Assembly (NCBI GenBank): GCA_013201395.1
Contig: JABMJD010000022.1
Span: 1-34,050, forward strand
DNA: 34,050 nucleotides
Direction of reading: 5' to 3'
Source of the DNA: Candidatus Syntrophopropionicum ammoniitolerans
GTDB lineage: Bacteria > Bacillota > Desulfotomaculia > Desulfotomaculales > Pelotomaculaceae
Positions 18,727 to 26,089 of this stretch are shown here, piece by piece. Each line of letters opens with the position of its first letter. The stretch's first letter is position 1. The notes below the pieces were generated by a model, which saw only the letters and a program-made list of their open reading frames with translations, was not told where the DNA came from and ran no database searches. Made by a program: the position numbers and the translations under genes.

Positions 18727-19245
18727 ATGCTTTTGGTCGGAACTATCGTAAATGCGGCGGCAATAGTATTGGGTACAATGATCGGGTTATTGTTTAAAAA
18801 AGGTATGCCTGAAAGAGTGCGCAACACTATTATGCAAGGAATAGGGCTAGCTGTTCTGCTTATAGGCTTACAGATGTCCATACAAAGTAAAGAGATATTG
18901 GTTGTCGTGGCCAGCCTGGTGTTAGGTGGTCTAACTGGGGAACTAGTGAATATAGAAGGATGGCTGGCTCGTCTTGGCCGTTGGGTAGATGTTAGTGTAG
19001 GTGGGATGGCGGGAGAAGCAGGGAAAGCATTTGTGATGACCAGCCTAATATACTGTGTGGGTGCCATGGCAATTATGGGTTCCCTGGAGGCAGTCCTGGA
19101 AATGAGCGCCACAGGCGGTCTTTTAATCGTTGGGATTGGTATTAATATACTGGGTATTAAGGAAATTAGGGTAGGCAACCTGCTCCCTGCTATATTTTAT
19201 GCTTTACCATTAGTGTATTGGCTCCCATATTTCATGCCCGGGTAG
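18727..19245 (+). CDS. DUF554 membrane protein, internally shortened
   Basis: A YdfK/DUF554-family integral membrane protein of unknown function. The N-terminus (VGTIVNAAAIVLGTMIGLLFKKG) and C-terminus (GGLLIVGIGINILGIKEIRVGNLLPAIF) match the family well. At 172 residues it is about 55-60 shorter than the roughly 230 I recall for the family. The gap falls between GAMAIMGSLEAVL and EMSATGGLL, where full-length members have two further membrane segments. The reading frame is intact on both sides. The start may be the ATG at 18727 or the TTG at 18733, which is better spaced from GGGAG. The effect on function is unknown. Confidence 0.85.
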   Translation: MLLVGTIVNAAAIVLGTMIGLLFKKGMPERVRNTIMQGIGLAVLLIGLQMSIQSKEILVVVASLVLGGLTGELVNIEGWLARLGRWVDVSVGGMAGEAGKAFVMTSLIYCVGAMAIMGSLEAVLEMSATGGLLIVGIGINILGIKEIRVGNLLPAIFYALPLVYWLPYFMPG

Positions 19246-19266
19246 TGTGTTTGATTGGTTGTAATT

Positions 19267-19282
19267 TGTTTCACGTGAAACA
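19267..19282. other. parS: parS site, ParB loading centre
   Basis: TGTTTCACGTGAAACA is a perfect 16-base palindrome identical to the well-known bacterial parS consensus. It lies just downstream of the parA-parB-DUF554 run, between convergent genes. No second perfect site was noticed in the window. Confidence 0.95.
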
Positions 19283-19302
19283 ATACAAATAAAATTACGT
19301 CT

Positions 19303-19346
19303 TATTGAGAGGGACAGGCCATCATGACGGCCTGTCCCTCTCAATA
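19303..19346. repeat. Long perfect inverted repeat between convergent genes
   Basis: Eighteen-base perfect arms (19303-19320 and 19329-19346, core GAGAGGGACAGGCC) surround an eight-base centre. It sits between the ends of the DUF554 gene and yyaC and may act as a bidirectional transcription barrier. There is no T tract on either side, so it is not a standard terminator. The GGGACAGG core could alternatively belong to a dispersed palindromic repeat family. Confidence 0.8.
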
Positions 19347-19380
19347 TAAACAAGGGGTTTTAGCTTTCCCTGGTTAATGA

Positions 19381-19980
19381 TTAGCAGCCCTGGGCGCTTT
19401 GTGGACGGGCATATTCTACTATGACCTCCCCGAGACCCCTGGCAATTATATCTGCTAATCCCATCACGATATTTAGTCGAGTGTTTTGTAATACCATGTA
19501 TTCCATAAATCCACCAACATTAACAATGCCTGTGATGTGAATCTGTCCCACCGGGGGTAGGTTTTTGTTAACACCCGCACCGGGGTGAAGGGAGCCGTTC
19601 CCTAGATTTATATAGCCCACATTTTCAATCCGTCCCAAACAGGCGTCAACAGCAATAATTAAGGGATTTTTGTACCTGCTGTTTATTTCCTCCAGGGTGT
19701 CTTTCAGATTGCTGGCGTGGACCGGATTGTTAAGGGTACCGTAAACTTCAAAGAAACCCTGATTCATTTCGTCTATTTTGGAACCTACCAGGGGTCCCAA
19801 ACAATCTCCGGTAGAGCGATCAGTGCCAATGCATAGCAATATCCGGGGGCCTTCACAGTTATGTTTTTTAAGGCGCAATGATAGATCACCGGCAAGCTTT
19901 CTGGGCGCCATTGTGTCATTCATGTAAATTTTGGTTCTTGTATCGCTATTTAGCTGTGACCATTTATTAAAAACAACCAT
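19381..19980 (-). CDS. yyaC: YyaC, spore protein related to GPR protease
   Basis: YyaC-family proteins share the fold of the germination protease GPR and the hydrogenase-maturation proteases and are found in spore formers. The sequence shows ILLCIGTDRSTGDCLGPLVG near residues 48-67, NPVHASNL and IIAVDACLG, the signature acidic positions of the family. The 199 residues include about 45 N-terminal residues before the core. The ATG at 19980 has AGGAGG eight bases upstream. It is transcribed against the direction of replication, unlike its neighbours. Its presence supports a sporulating host. Confidence 0.9.
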   Translation of the reverse strand: MVVFNKWSQLNSDTRTKIYMNDTMAPRKLAGDLSLRLKKHNCEGPRILLCIGTDRSTGDCLGPLVGSKIDEMNQGFFEVYGTLNNPVHASNLKDTLEEINSRYKNPLIIAVDACLGRIENVGYINLGNGSLHPGAGVNKNLPPVGQIHITGIVNVGGFMEYMVLQNTRLNIVMGLADIIARGLGEVIVEYARPQSAQGC

Positions 19981-20199
19981 TTATTCTTCCTCCTAAAACA
20001 GCCATGCTATTATATTTTATTTCCAAAGGGGGTGATGGTTATTCTTATATTCACAATAATTCTTTGCCAGAACCATATTTTGGGGTCATAGAATGGGCCA
20101 GGCCGTATTATTCTTTAAAAGATGTCTTCATGCACTCGGTGGGTGCATATGATTCTTTTGGCGGTGATTATTATCCGGCAGAGGCAAAATATTTGGCTA

Positions 20200-21237
20200 T
20201 TGGTCAAGGTGATTAGTGCCTACATTGGGGCTGTTATTGGGGCCGGCTTCGCCTCCGGTCAAGAAATAATGCAGTTTTTTGTCCTACATGGTGGTGCTGG
20301 GTTGATGGGTGCTGTCCTTGCTACTGTTCTTTTTGCTTACCTGGGCGGGCTGGTAATGTTTTTGTCTATAGCCATGCGCTCCGGAAGTTATAGAGAGGTG
20401 TTTGGTTTTCTTCTGGGGAAAAAAGCAGGCCGTTTTATGGATGTTTTGAATCTTTGTATGTTATTGGGCGGGATGGGGGTAATGATGGCAGGGAGCGCAG
20501 CTGTGTTCACCGAACATTTTGCCCTTCCCCCCCAGATTGGAATTTGGTCAGTAGCAATTTTGACATCCCTGGTGCTTATGGGAGGGCTAGAAGGTGTTTT
20601 AGTCGCTAACGTGTGCCTGGTTCCACTAAAATATCTGGCTGTCCTGGCCATATCACTGATCGCTCTACTAAGTCACCCTGGCGGGCTAGCCGGGGTATCG
20701 TCTTCGGTAGCAATAGGAGGGGTTACAGGGAACTGGGTAATGGCTGGGTTCTTATATGTTTCATACAACATGATTGTTCCAGTTGCAGTCCTTGCCTCTC
20801 TTGGGCAGACAGTTCCTTTGAGAATAGGTGTGTCGGGGGGAGTGCTGGGGGGGGCATTGCTGGGCGGTGCTATTTTTTTGGTAACTGCTGCAGGCCTGGC
20901 TCACCTGCCGGAAGCCGCCACTTATCAAATACCTATGTTGTATCTTGCCGGCTCTTTTGGAAACACGTTTCGTTGGGGTTTTGGAATGTTGATCTGGCTG
21001 GCTATCTTAACTACTGTGATAGCCAATGCACATGGTTTTGCCAGTCGTCTAGCCTCACAGAATAGAACACATTATCGTCTATGCGGAATAGGTGCATGTC
21101 TGTTAGCAATACCTCTAACAGGCTTTAGTTTTACCAGTTTGGTACGGTTTTTATATCCGTTATTTGGCTATGCAGGTTTAGTTCTTCTCATCACGCTGCT
21201 GGCAAAACCGCTACTGAGTATTTTCCGGGATCGATGA
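20200..21237 (+). CDS. YkvI-family membrane transporter-like protein
   Basis: Integral membrane protein resembling YkvI, a distant relative of APC-type amino acid transporters; the substrate is unknown. About ten hydrophobic segments are visible, starting with VISAYIGAVIGAGFASGQEIMQFF, whose glycine-rich break is typical of the family. The start is uncertain: the frame is open from 20122, the TTG at 20200 is plausible but poorly spaced, and an ATT at 20191 sits six bases after AGAGG. A hairpin (ATGCAC/GTGCAT, about 20132-20150) lies upstream. The 20004-20190 stretch holds no gene I can support. Confidence 0.85.
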   Translation: MVKVISAYIGAVIGAGFASGQEIMQFFVLHGGAGLMGAVLATVLFAYLGGLVMFLSIAMRSGSYREVFGFLLGKKAGRFMDVLNLCMLLGGMGVMMAGSAAVFTEHFALPPQIGIWSVAILTSLVLMGGLEGVLVANVCLVPLKYLAVLAISLIALLSHPGGLAGVSSSVAIGGVTGNWVMAGFLYVSYNMIVPVAVLASLGQTVPLRIGVSGGVLGGALLGGAIFLVTAAGLAHLPEAATYQIPMLYLAGSFGNTFRWGFGMLIWLAILTTVIANAHGFASRLASQNRTHYRLCGIGACLLAIPLTGFSFTSLVRFLYPLFGYAGLVLLITLLAKPLLSIFRDR

Positions 21238-21342
21238 AAGGCATTTCATAACCGGTAAATTTTACTTATAATGAACTAGAGCTACTGTTGCCTATTTTGT
21301 CGGCTGTTTGTTTTGAACATTTGGAATGTGGGGGGACATATA

Positions 21343-22062
21343 TTGAATTGGTTGGACTGGTTAATCATAGCAATAATAATATTTACTGCTTTTCAGGGCT
21401 TGCGTCGTGGATTGATACTAAGTGTGGCCAAACTGGCCGGCGTCTTACTGGGTTTTGGCCTGGCTATAAGTCATTATAGTGATCTGGCTGCTTATTTAAA
21501 TGACCAATGGCAGCTGAATGAAAAAATAATGCCCCTTACTAGTAAAATTATAGAGCTGGTTTTCCCGACCAGGCTAACAGGCGGCTCTTCCTTTTGTACA
21601 GGGCAGCCGGTTCTAGCTCAGGTTAACCCTTATAGCATGTTGAGTTCGTACGGCGACTACCTTGCTGGTTCCTTAACTGTGATGATAGTCAATGCTATAT
21701 GTTTTTTGGCCCTGGTTCTAATGGCTGTTTGGATTGTGAACCTGGTGGGTCTCTTACTTGATAAGGTAGCAGACTTAAGCTTTTTGGGCCCACTTAACCA
21801 TATTGGCGGGCTTTTCTTTGGTGGCGTTAAAGGGGTTATGGTTGTGATGATAATCCTGATGTTGATATCCCCCTTCCAGCAAATCGACCTGCCACAAAGA
21901 AATTATCCGCAAACACCAGGGGTGACACCACCGGATAGGCATGGGGTTTTTGCGGATTCAAAGGTGCTGCCTTATTTTGTGCCCTTATTCAATGCTATTG
22001 ATCGCCCGCTGCCGGGGTTTCCCTCGAATGAAAAATGGGAAAACCCCACCCGATCGACGTAG
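21343..22062 (+). CDS. CvpA-family membrane protein
   Basis: Family named after the colicin V production protein; members are small polytopic membrane proteins. Four hydrophobic segments are visible: near residues 5-23 (LDWLIIAIIIFTAFQG), 28-45, about 108-133 (VMIVNAICFLALVLMAVWIV) and about 150-177 (GGLFFGGVKGVMVVMIILML). The second is preceded by the typical GLRRGLILSVAKLAG. The tail is polar and Pro-rich. The frame opens at 21313, but a GGGGGG tract lies six bases before the TTG at 21343. No specific function can be assigned. Confidence 0.85.
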   Translation: MNWLDWLIIAIIIFTAFQGLRRGLILSVAKLAGVLLGFGLAISHYSDLAAYLNDQWQLNEKIMPLTSKIIELVFPTRLTGGSSFCTGQPVLAQVNPYSMLSSYGDYLAGSLTVMIVNAICFLALVLMAVWIVNLVGLLLDKVADLSFLGPLNHIGGLFFGGVKGVMVVMIILMLISPFQQIDLPQRNYPQTPGVTPPDRHGVFADSKVLPYFVPLFNAIDRPLPGFPSNEKWENPTRST

Positions 22063-22283
22063 GTGAGAATAATGGTGGGGGATACGAATTCTTTATGGAC
22101 GTCTTTTGATGCTGATGTTTATCTCCGGTGGAAGGTAGAGAAATGATAATGCTTAGATTAGGTATGGTAAAATGTTGATTAAGGTTTAAATGCAACAAAA
22201 ATGCAGACATTAATACAACAAGATTTTCACGCAGGTTTGTCTTTATAGAAGGTTGATTATATCTTGATATGGGGGAATTTTGA

Positions 22284-23696
22284 ATGGTTAATAATAAAGG
22301 ACAGCATCCGGCGGAAAAACTGGCATATCATAGGCAAAATGCCTGGGACCGCATGAATAACAGTGAAAGAAATGAGGCAGAAGTCTTCTGTCGGGAATAT
22401 ATGGGGTTTTTGGGAACGGCAAAAACAGAGCGGGAAGCAGTGGAGGCTACGCAGGTTTATTTAGAAGGGGTAGGTTTTAGACCTCTATTGGATAATGCCC
22501 AGTTGAAACCTGGGGATAAGGTATATATTACAAATCGTTGTAAGACCTTAATTGCGGCTGTTATTGGGAAAAAACCGGTTGTTTCCGGGCTTAATATTAT
22601 CGGTGCCCATCTTGACAGTCCACGTCTGGATCTGAAACCCCAGCCTCTTTATGAAGATGATGGCATGGCTCTCCTCAAGACGCATTATTATGGGGGGATA
22701 AAAAAATATCAGTGGCTTTCCGTGCCGCTGGCTCTGCATGGTGTAGTAATAAAAAATGATGGGACTACTGTTTCGGTTGTGATCGGGGAAAAGCAGGGGG
22801 AACCCGTCTTTACTGTGTCGGATCTGTTGCCCCACCTGGCCAAGGATCAAATGGATAAAAAAATGGCTGATGCAGTTCCCGGAGAAAGTTTGAATGTTTT
22901 GGTAGGGGGTATCCCGCTGGGCAGCCCGGCGCTGAAAGATCGTTTTAAACTTGCTGTTCTAGAACGCCTGAATAACCTTTATGGCATAATTGAGGAGGAC
23001 CTGATTAGTGCAGAAATTGAACTGGTTCCATCCTGGCAGCCTAGAGATGTTGGCTTGGACAGCAGTTTTATTGGTGGTTATGGTCAGGATGATAGAGTAT
23101 GCGTTTACACCGCCTTGCGTGCTTTAGCGGAAGCTGGTGTTCCTGAGCGAACGAATCTGATTGTGCTGACGGACAAGGAAGAGATCGGTAGTACCGGGAA
23201 TACAGGAATGGAATCATCATTTTTTACCAATGCGATAGCTGAGATTGTGTCCCGTTGTGTACCTGAATATAACGAACTGGTACTGCGTCGGGTACTGTCC
23301 CATTCTCTGGCTCTTTCCGCGGACGTTAATGCTGCACTTGATCCCAACTACAGTGAGGTGTTTGAGAAAACAAATACGGCACGTCTTGGTGGAGGAGTTG
23401 TGTTGACGAAATATACCGGCAGCAAAGGCAAATATGCAACAAGTGATGCGCATGCAGAGGTAGTAGCTGACATTAGACGCGTATTTAATCTTGCCGGGGT
23501 AGTGTGGCAGACTGGGGAATTGGGCAAGGTTGATCAAGGTGGAGGCGGGACCATCGCTCACATCATGGCTTCCCATGATCTGGATGTACTTGATTGTGGT
23601 GTAGCTTTGCAGGGTATGCATTCCACTTTTGAGATTGTCAGCAAAGCAGATGTGTTCATGGCTTATAAGGGATACAAGGCTTTCTTTGCCGGCTAA
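22284..23696 (+). CDS. M18-family metallo-aminopeptidase
   Basis: Cytosolic zinc aminopeptidase of the aspartyl/lysyl aminopeptidase group, forming dodecameric shells in characterised members. Metal and catalytic motifs are visible in order: GAHLDSPRLDLK (His and Asp), GGYGQDDRVC (bridging Asp), LTDKEEIGSTG (catalytic Glu plus ligand Glu), SADVNAALDP (Asp) and GMHSTFEI (His). At 470 residues it is full length. GGGGGA lies before the ATG at 22284. The 221-base gap upstream shows only a short unsupported frame. Confidence 0.94.
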   Translation: MVNNKGQHPAEKLAYHRQNAWDRMNNSERNEAEVFCREYMGFLGTAKTEREAVEATQVYLEGVGFRPLLDNAQLKPGDKVYITNRCKTLIAAVIGKKPVVSGLNIIGAHLDSPRLDLKPQPLYEDDGMALLKTHYYGGIKKYQWLSVPLALHGVVIKNDGTTVSVVIGEKQGEPVFTVSDLLPHLAKDQMDKKMADAVPGESLNVLVGGIPLGSPALKDRFKLAVLERLNNLYGIIEEDLISAEIELVPSWQPRDVGLDSSFIGGYGQDDRVCVYTALRALAEAGVPERTNLIVLTDKEEIGSTGNTGMESSFFTNAIAEIVSRCVPEYNELVLRRVLSHSLALSADVNAALDPNYSEVFEKTNTARLGGGVVLTKYTGSKGKYATSDAHAEVVADIRRVFNLAGVVWQTGELGKVDQGGGGTIAHIMASHDLDVLDCGVALQGMHSTFEIVSKADVFMAYKGYKAFFAG

Positions 23697-23742
23697 TATA
23701 TTAAGAAGTCCAGGGAATTGGTTATTAAAAGGGGGTTTTAGC

Positions 23743-23949
23743 ATTTATAAATATGCTATTGGAGATGTTATAAGGACGAAAAAACCCCACCCATGCGGGG
23801 GGGATTTATGGGAAATATTGCGGGTGGGGGTTGATTTCCGAATCAAGTGTGTAAAATGCGGCCGGGTGCTGCTGTTGCCGCGGCCAAAATTTGTAAAATC
23901 GGTCAAATCAGTAATACAGCCAAGCCAAGAGGTTGAATGTGATAGTTAG
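23743..23949 (+). CDS. DUF951 (YyzM-type) small protein
   Basis: A 68-residue protein of the DUF951 family, common near the origin in Firmicutes. It shows the conserved core: IGDVIRTKKPHPCGGDLWEILRVGVDFRIKC, then VKCGRVLLLPRPKF. His, Cys and the CVKC pair suggest a metal-stabilised fold. No ATG, GTG or TTG lies in frame between the upstream aminopeptidase and the conserved core. The best start is an ATT at 23743, seven bases after AAAAGGGGG. Its stop overlaps the stop of the convergent CBM-like gene by four bases. Function unknown. Confidence 0.85.
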   Translation: MYKYAIGDVIRTKKPHPCGGDLWEILRVGVDFRIKCVKCGRVLLLPRPKFVKSVKSVIQPSQEVECDS

Positions 23950-24278
23950 CAGGATATACGGTAGGCCCAATTGTCGCCGCTATTATTATCCCAGTTTTCA
24001 GCGCTGTCTCGGAAACAAAAATTGAGATTGTTTTCCGCATCTATGTGCAGAGTCTTCTCCCAGCCGTTGTTCACCTGCTTCATTGGTAAATCATCCACTT
24101 GTACCCAATCATTTTTATCCCCAAAGCCGCAGTGCAGGTAAACCTGGCTCGCACCGGCCTGGGAAAGAGGACCATGATAAAATATACTTACCTCTTTGCC
24201 GTCGTCTGCCAGGGGTTTTACCTTAACTCCCTGGATAGAATGGGAATAGGTGTGGGGTTCTATTCTAATTGTATTCAA
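23946..24278 (-). CDS. Small CBM25-like carbohydrate-binding protein
   Basis: A 110-residue protein that resembles a starch-binding module of the CBM25 type. It has a beta-sandwich-like pattern with SIFYHGPLSQAGASQVYLHCGFG, GWEKTLHIDAENNLNFCFRD and the motif WDNNSGDNWAYRI, in which a WDNN-G-NW signature closes the module. No signal peptide or catalytic domain is attached, so it would be a lone cytoplasmic module. The TTG at 24278 has AGGAGG seven bases upstream. It is on the minus strand, against its neighbours. The ligand is unknown; a role with glycogen or spore polysaccharide is speculation. Confidence 0.75.
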   Translation of the reverse strand: MNTIRIEPHTYSHSIQGVKVKPLADDGKEVSIFYHGPLSQAGASQVYLHCGFGDKNDWVQVDDLPMKQVNNGWEKTLHIDAENNLNFCFRDSAENWDNNSGDNWAYRISC

Positions 24279-24404
24279 AATTGTGCCTCCTCAATTGTTT
24301 TCATGTACCTATTCTGTGTAGAAAATGGTCTTCTTATTAGTGCCGGCAAGGAAAATGAAAAGAAAAATTATGGTTTACCATAGATAATCGCTTTTCTATT
24401 TTTC

Positions 24405-24433
24405 TTGCCACCTAACAGGCGTCATGTTATAAT
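24405..24433 (+). promoter_or_regulatory. Sigma-A-type promoter of rpsF-ssb-rpsR
   Basis: TTGCCA and a perfect TATAAT are separated by 17 bases, about 80 bases before rpsF. Confidence 0.8.
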
Positions 24434-24460
24434 ATTCTAGTTGTATTTTTTTTACACCAT

Positions 24461-24500
24461 CCCTGCTCTACCCGGTGGTAGGGCCACAGTCCATGGGGAG
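24461..24500 (+). promoter_or_regulatory. Probable S6:S18-binding leader of the rpsF operon
   Basis: The leader contains a CTACC/GGTAG hairpin with a CGGT loop (24468-24481) nested between C-rich and G-rich flanks, just before the ribosome site. Leaders of bacterial rpsF operons carry an autoregulatory RNA with CCG and GGTGG elements bound by the S6:S18 complex. The position and CCCGGTGGT sequence fit; the detailed fold was not verified. Confidence 0.5.
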
Positions 24501-24513
24501 GAGGTGATTTGCT

Positions 24514-24801
24514 TTGCGCAAATATGAGGTAGTTTTTGTTTATCGTCCTGATTTGGATGAAGAGAAAAGCGCGGCGCTTATTGAGAGGTTCAAAAGTCTT
24601 GTTGAAAACAACGGCGGGGAAGTCCTCAAGGTTGACAAATGGGGTAAGCGCAGGTTGGCCTATGAGATTAAGGATTTAAGGGAAGGCGTTTATATGATCG
24701 CCCATATAAATGCTGAACCCGAGGTGGCAGTAGAATTGGATCGTGTTTTTAAGATTACAGATGATGTACTCAGGCATTTAATTGTAAGAGAAGATACCTA
24801 G
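24514..24801 (+). CDS. rpsF: Small ribosomal subunit protein bS6
   Basis: Ribosomal protein of the 30S platform, binding with S18. The sequence [36 protein letters not shown] and EGVYMIAHI are typical; length is 95 residues. The start is a TTG at 24514 preceded by GGAGGAGGTG. It leads the conserved rpsF-ssb-rpsR cluster. Confidence 0.97.
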   Translation: MRKYEVVFVYRPDLDEEKSAALIERFKSLVENNGGEVLKVDKWGKRRLAYEIKDLREGVYMIAHINAEPEVAVELDRVFKITDDVLRHLIVREDT

Positions 24802-24866
24802 TATCGGTGTGGACAAGCCGAAAAGGCCTTTGGCTTTTTTTAAATAAAAAACCAGGTGGTGAAAAC

Positions 24867-25283
24867 ATGCTCAATAGGGTGATCTTGATTGGCAGACTGA
24901 CAAAAGATCCGGAACTTCGTTATACGCCCAGCGGAACCGCTGTAGCCAAATTTACATTAGCGGTAGACAGACGCCAGTTCAGAGACAGGGAAAAAGAGAC
25001 AGACTTTATTGACATTGTGGTATGGCAGAAACTGGCGGAGACCTGCACCAACTACCTGGGTAAAGGCCGGTTGGTGGCTGTTGATGGTAGATTGCAGGTA
25101 CGCTCTTATGATGACAGTCAGGGGATTCGACGCCGGGCTGCCGAGGTAGTGGCTGAGAACGTGAGATTTTTGGATTGGCCCAAAGAGGGCAATGCAGCTG
25201 CCGCCAGGGGTACCTCACGTACACCCGAAGGTAGCGGATTCGGAAGTGAAATAAGTTTTAACGAGGAAGATATTCCTTTTTAA
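24867..25283 (+). CDS. ssb: Single-stranded DNA-binding protein
   Basis: Binds single-stranded DNA at forks and recruits repair and replication proteins. The OB fold shows MLNRVILIGRLTKDPELRYTPSG, FTLAVDRR and DFIDIVVWQKLAE; a short linker leads to the acidic C-terminal tip EEDIPF, which docks partner proteins. It is 138 residues, shorter than many Firmicutes SSBs owing to the short linker. The frame opens 20 codons upstream, but the ATG at 24867 has AGGTGGTG upstream and starts the conserved sequence. Confidence 0.97.
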   Translation: MLNRVILIGRLTKDPELRYTPSGTAVAKFTLAVDRRQFRDREKETDFIDIVVWQKLAETCTNYLGKGRLVAVDGRLQVRSYDDSQGIRRRAAEVVAENVRFLDWPKEGNAAAARGTSRTPEGSGFGSEISFNEEDIPF

Positions 25284-25331
25284 TAAACAAGAGAGCCTTT
25301 TATGAGGCTACTGATGCAAGGGGGTAGACTT

Positions 25332-25562
25332 TTGAGACGTGAAAGAGGCCGCAGGGGTAGAAAGCGGATATGTAGTTTTTGTGTTGATAAAATGGACACC
25401 ATAGATTACAAGGATGTCCCGCGCCTGAAAAAATACATTACCGAACGGGGAAAAATATTACCTCGCAGGATTTCCGGTAACTGTGCCAGGCACCAGCGTA
25501 TGTTGACTTCATCCATTAAAAGGGCCAGAAATATAGCTCTCCTGCCGTTTTCAGCCGAATAG
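25332..25562 (+). CDS. rpsR: Small ribosomal subunit protein bS18
   Basis: Basic ribosomal protein that pairs with S6. From the TTG at 25332 (GGGGG seven bases upstream) it has 76 residues starting [16 protein letters not shown]. The pair ICSFC plus CARH downstream gives a Cys-rich zinc-type S18. The core [26 protein letters not shown] is highly conserved. The frame is open ten codons further upstream, but those residues are not S18-like. A terminator follows. Confidence 0.96.
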   Translation: MRRERGRRGRKRICSFCVDKMDTIDYKDVPRLKKYITERGKILPRRISGNCARHQRMLTSSIKRARNIALLPFSAE

Positions 25563-25591
25563 GGGAGAATGCAGATATTAACCTGAGTAGC

Positions 25592-25617
25592 AAAGATGGG
25601 CATCCGCCCATCTTTTT
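25592..25617 (+). terminator. Terminator after rpsR
   Basis: AAAGATGGGC and GCCCATCTTT form a strong stem with a four-base loop, leading into a run of five T residues. It closes the rpsF-ssb-rpsR transcript. The 150 bases from here to the next gene show no further feature that I can support. Confidence 0.9.
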
Positions 25618-25770
25618 GTTTATTCATCATTTTTTTGTCGTCGGTTTATTAATATAGCAGGGCTTTCTAAGCAGGGAAAACAATAAATAACAGGTAAAAC
25701 CGTTTAGCTGAGGCAGGAAAAGAAAAGTTCCCTGCAGAATATTTATACTCGATAAGAAGGAGGGCTCTCC

Positions 25771-26085
25771 ATGATTCCGGCTCAAAAGGGAGGAATAGCC
25801 AAGAACATAAAAGTTATTGATTGGCTGAAAGCCGACCTGGTTACATCTATTTCCGCATTGTTTAAGTCAATGCTTCGTGGTAGTGAAGAACTGATTATTG
25901 ATGCCCTGGCCAGCCTATTGATCACCTGTTATGTTTTGGGGCGCAGGTTGGGGGTGAGCCTTTCGCGTTTAGATTTAAAGGTTGAGGCAAAGTTACGCCA
26001 GGGTATTGATGAAGATCATGAAATAGAGAGGTGGTATGGCGATCTCTCAACTCTCTTAAATTACCTGGGTGATAAAAAGAGGTGA
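25771..26085 (+). CDS. MazG-like family protein
   Basis: A 104-residue helical protein resembling the MazG-like family found near rplI and dnaB in Firmicutes. It is related to nucleotide pyrophosphohydrolases but usually lacks evident catalytic motifs. The sequence has KVIDWLKADLVTSISALFKSMLRGSEELIIDALASLL and then VGRRLGVS-type turns; an EELIIDALA segment recalls the MazG EExxE region in reduced form. AGGAGG precedes the ATG at 25771. It abuts the next gene, whose ribosome site overlaps its stop. Confidence 0.75.
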   Translation: MIPAQKGGIAKNIKVIDWLKADLVTSISALFKSMLRGSEELIIDALASLLITCYVLGRRLGVSLSRLDLKVEAKLRQGIDEDHEIERWYGDLSTLLNYLGDKKR

Positions 26086-26089
26086 TGGC

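Noticed and set aside
20004-20216. 70-codon plus-strand frame upstream of the YkvI-type gene
   Set aside because: Its ATG has no plus-strand ribosome site (the nearby CCTCC is the yyaC site on the other strand), it overlaps the next gene, and no family is recognised.
22063-22146. Short frame after the CvpA-family gene (about 24-27 codons)
   Set aside because: Only a partial ribosome site, very short, and no recognisable sequence.
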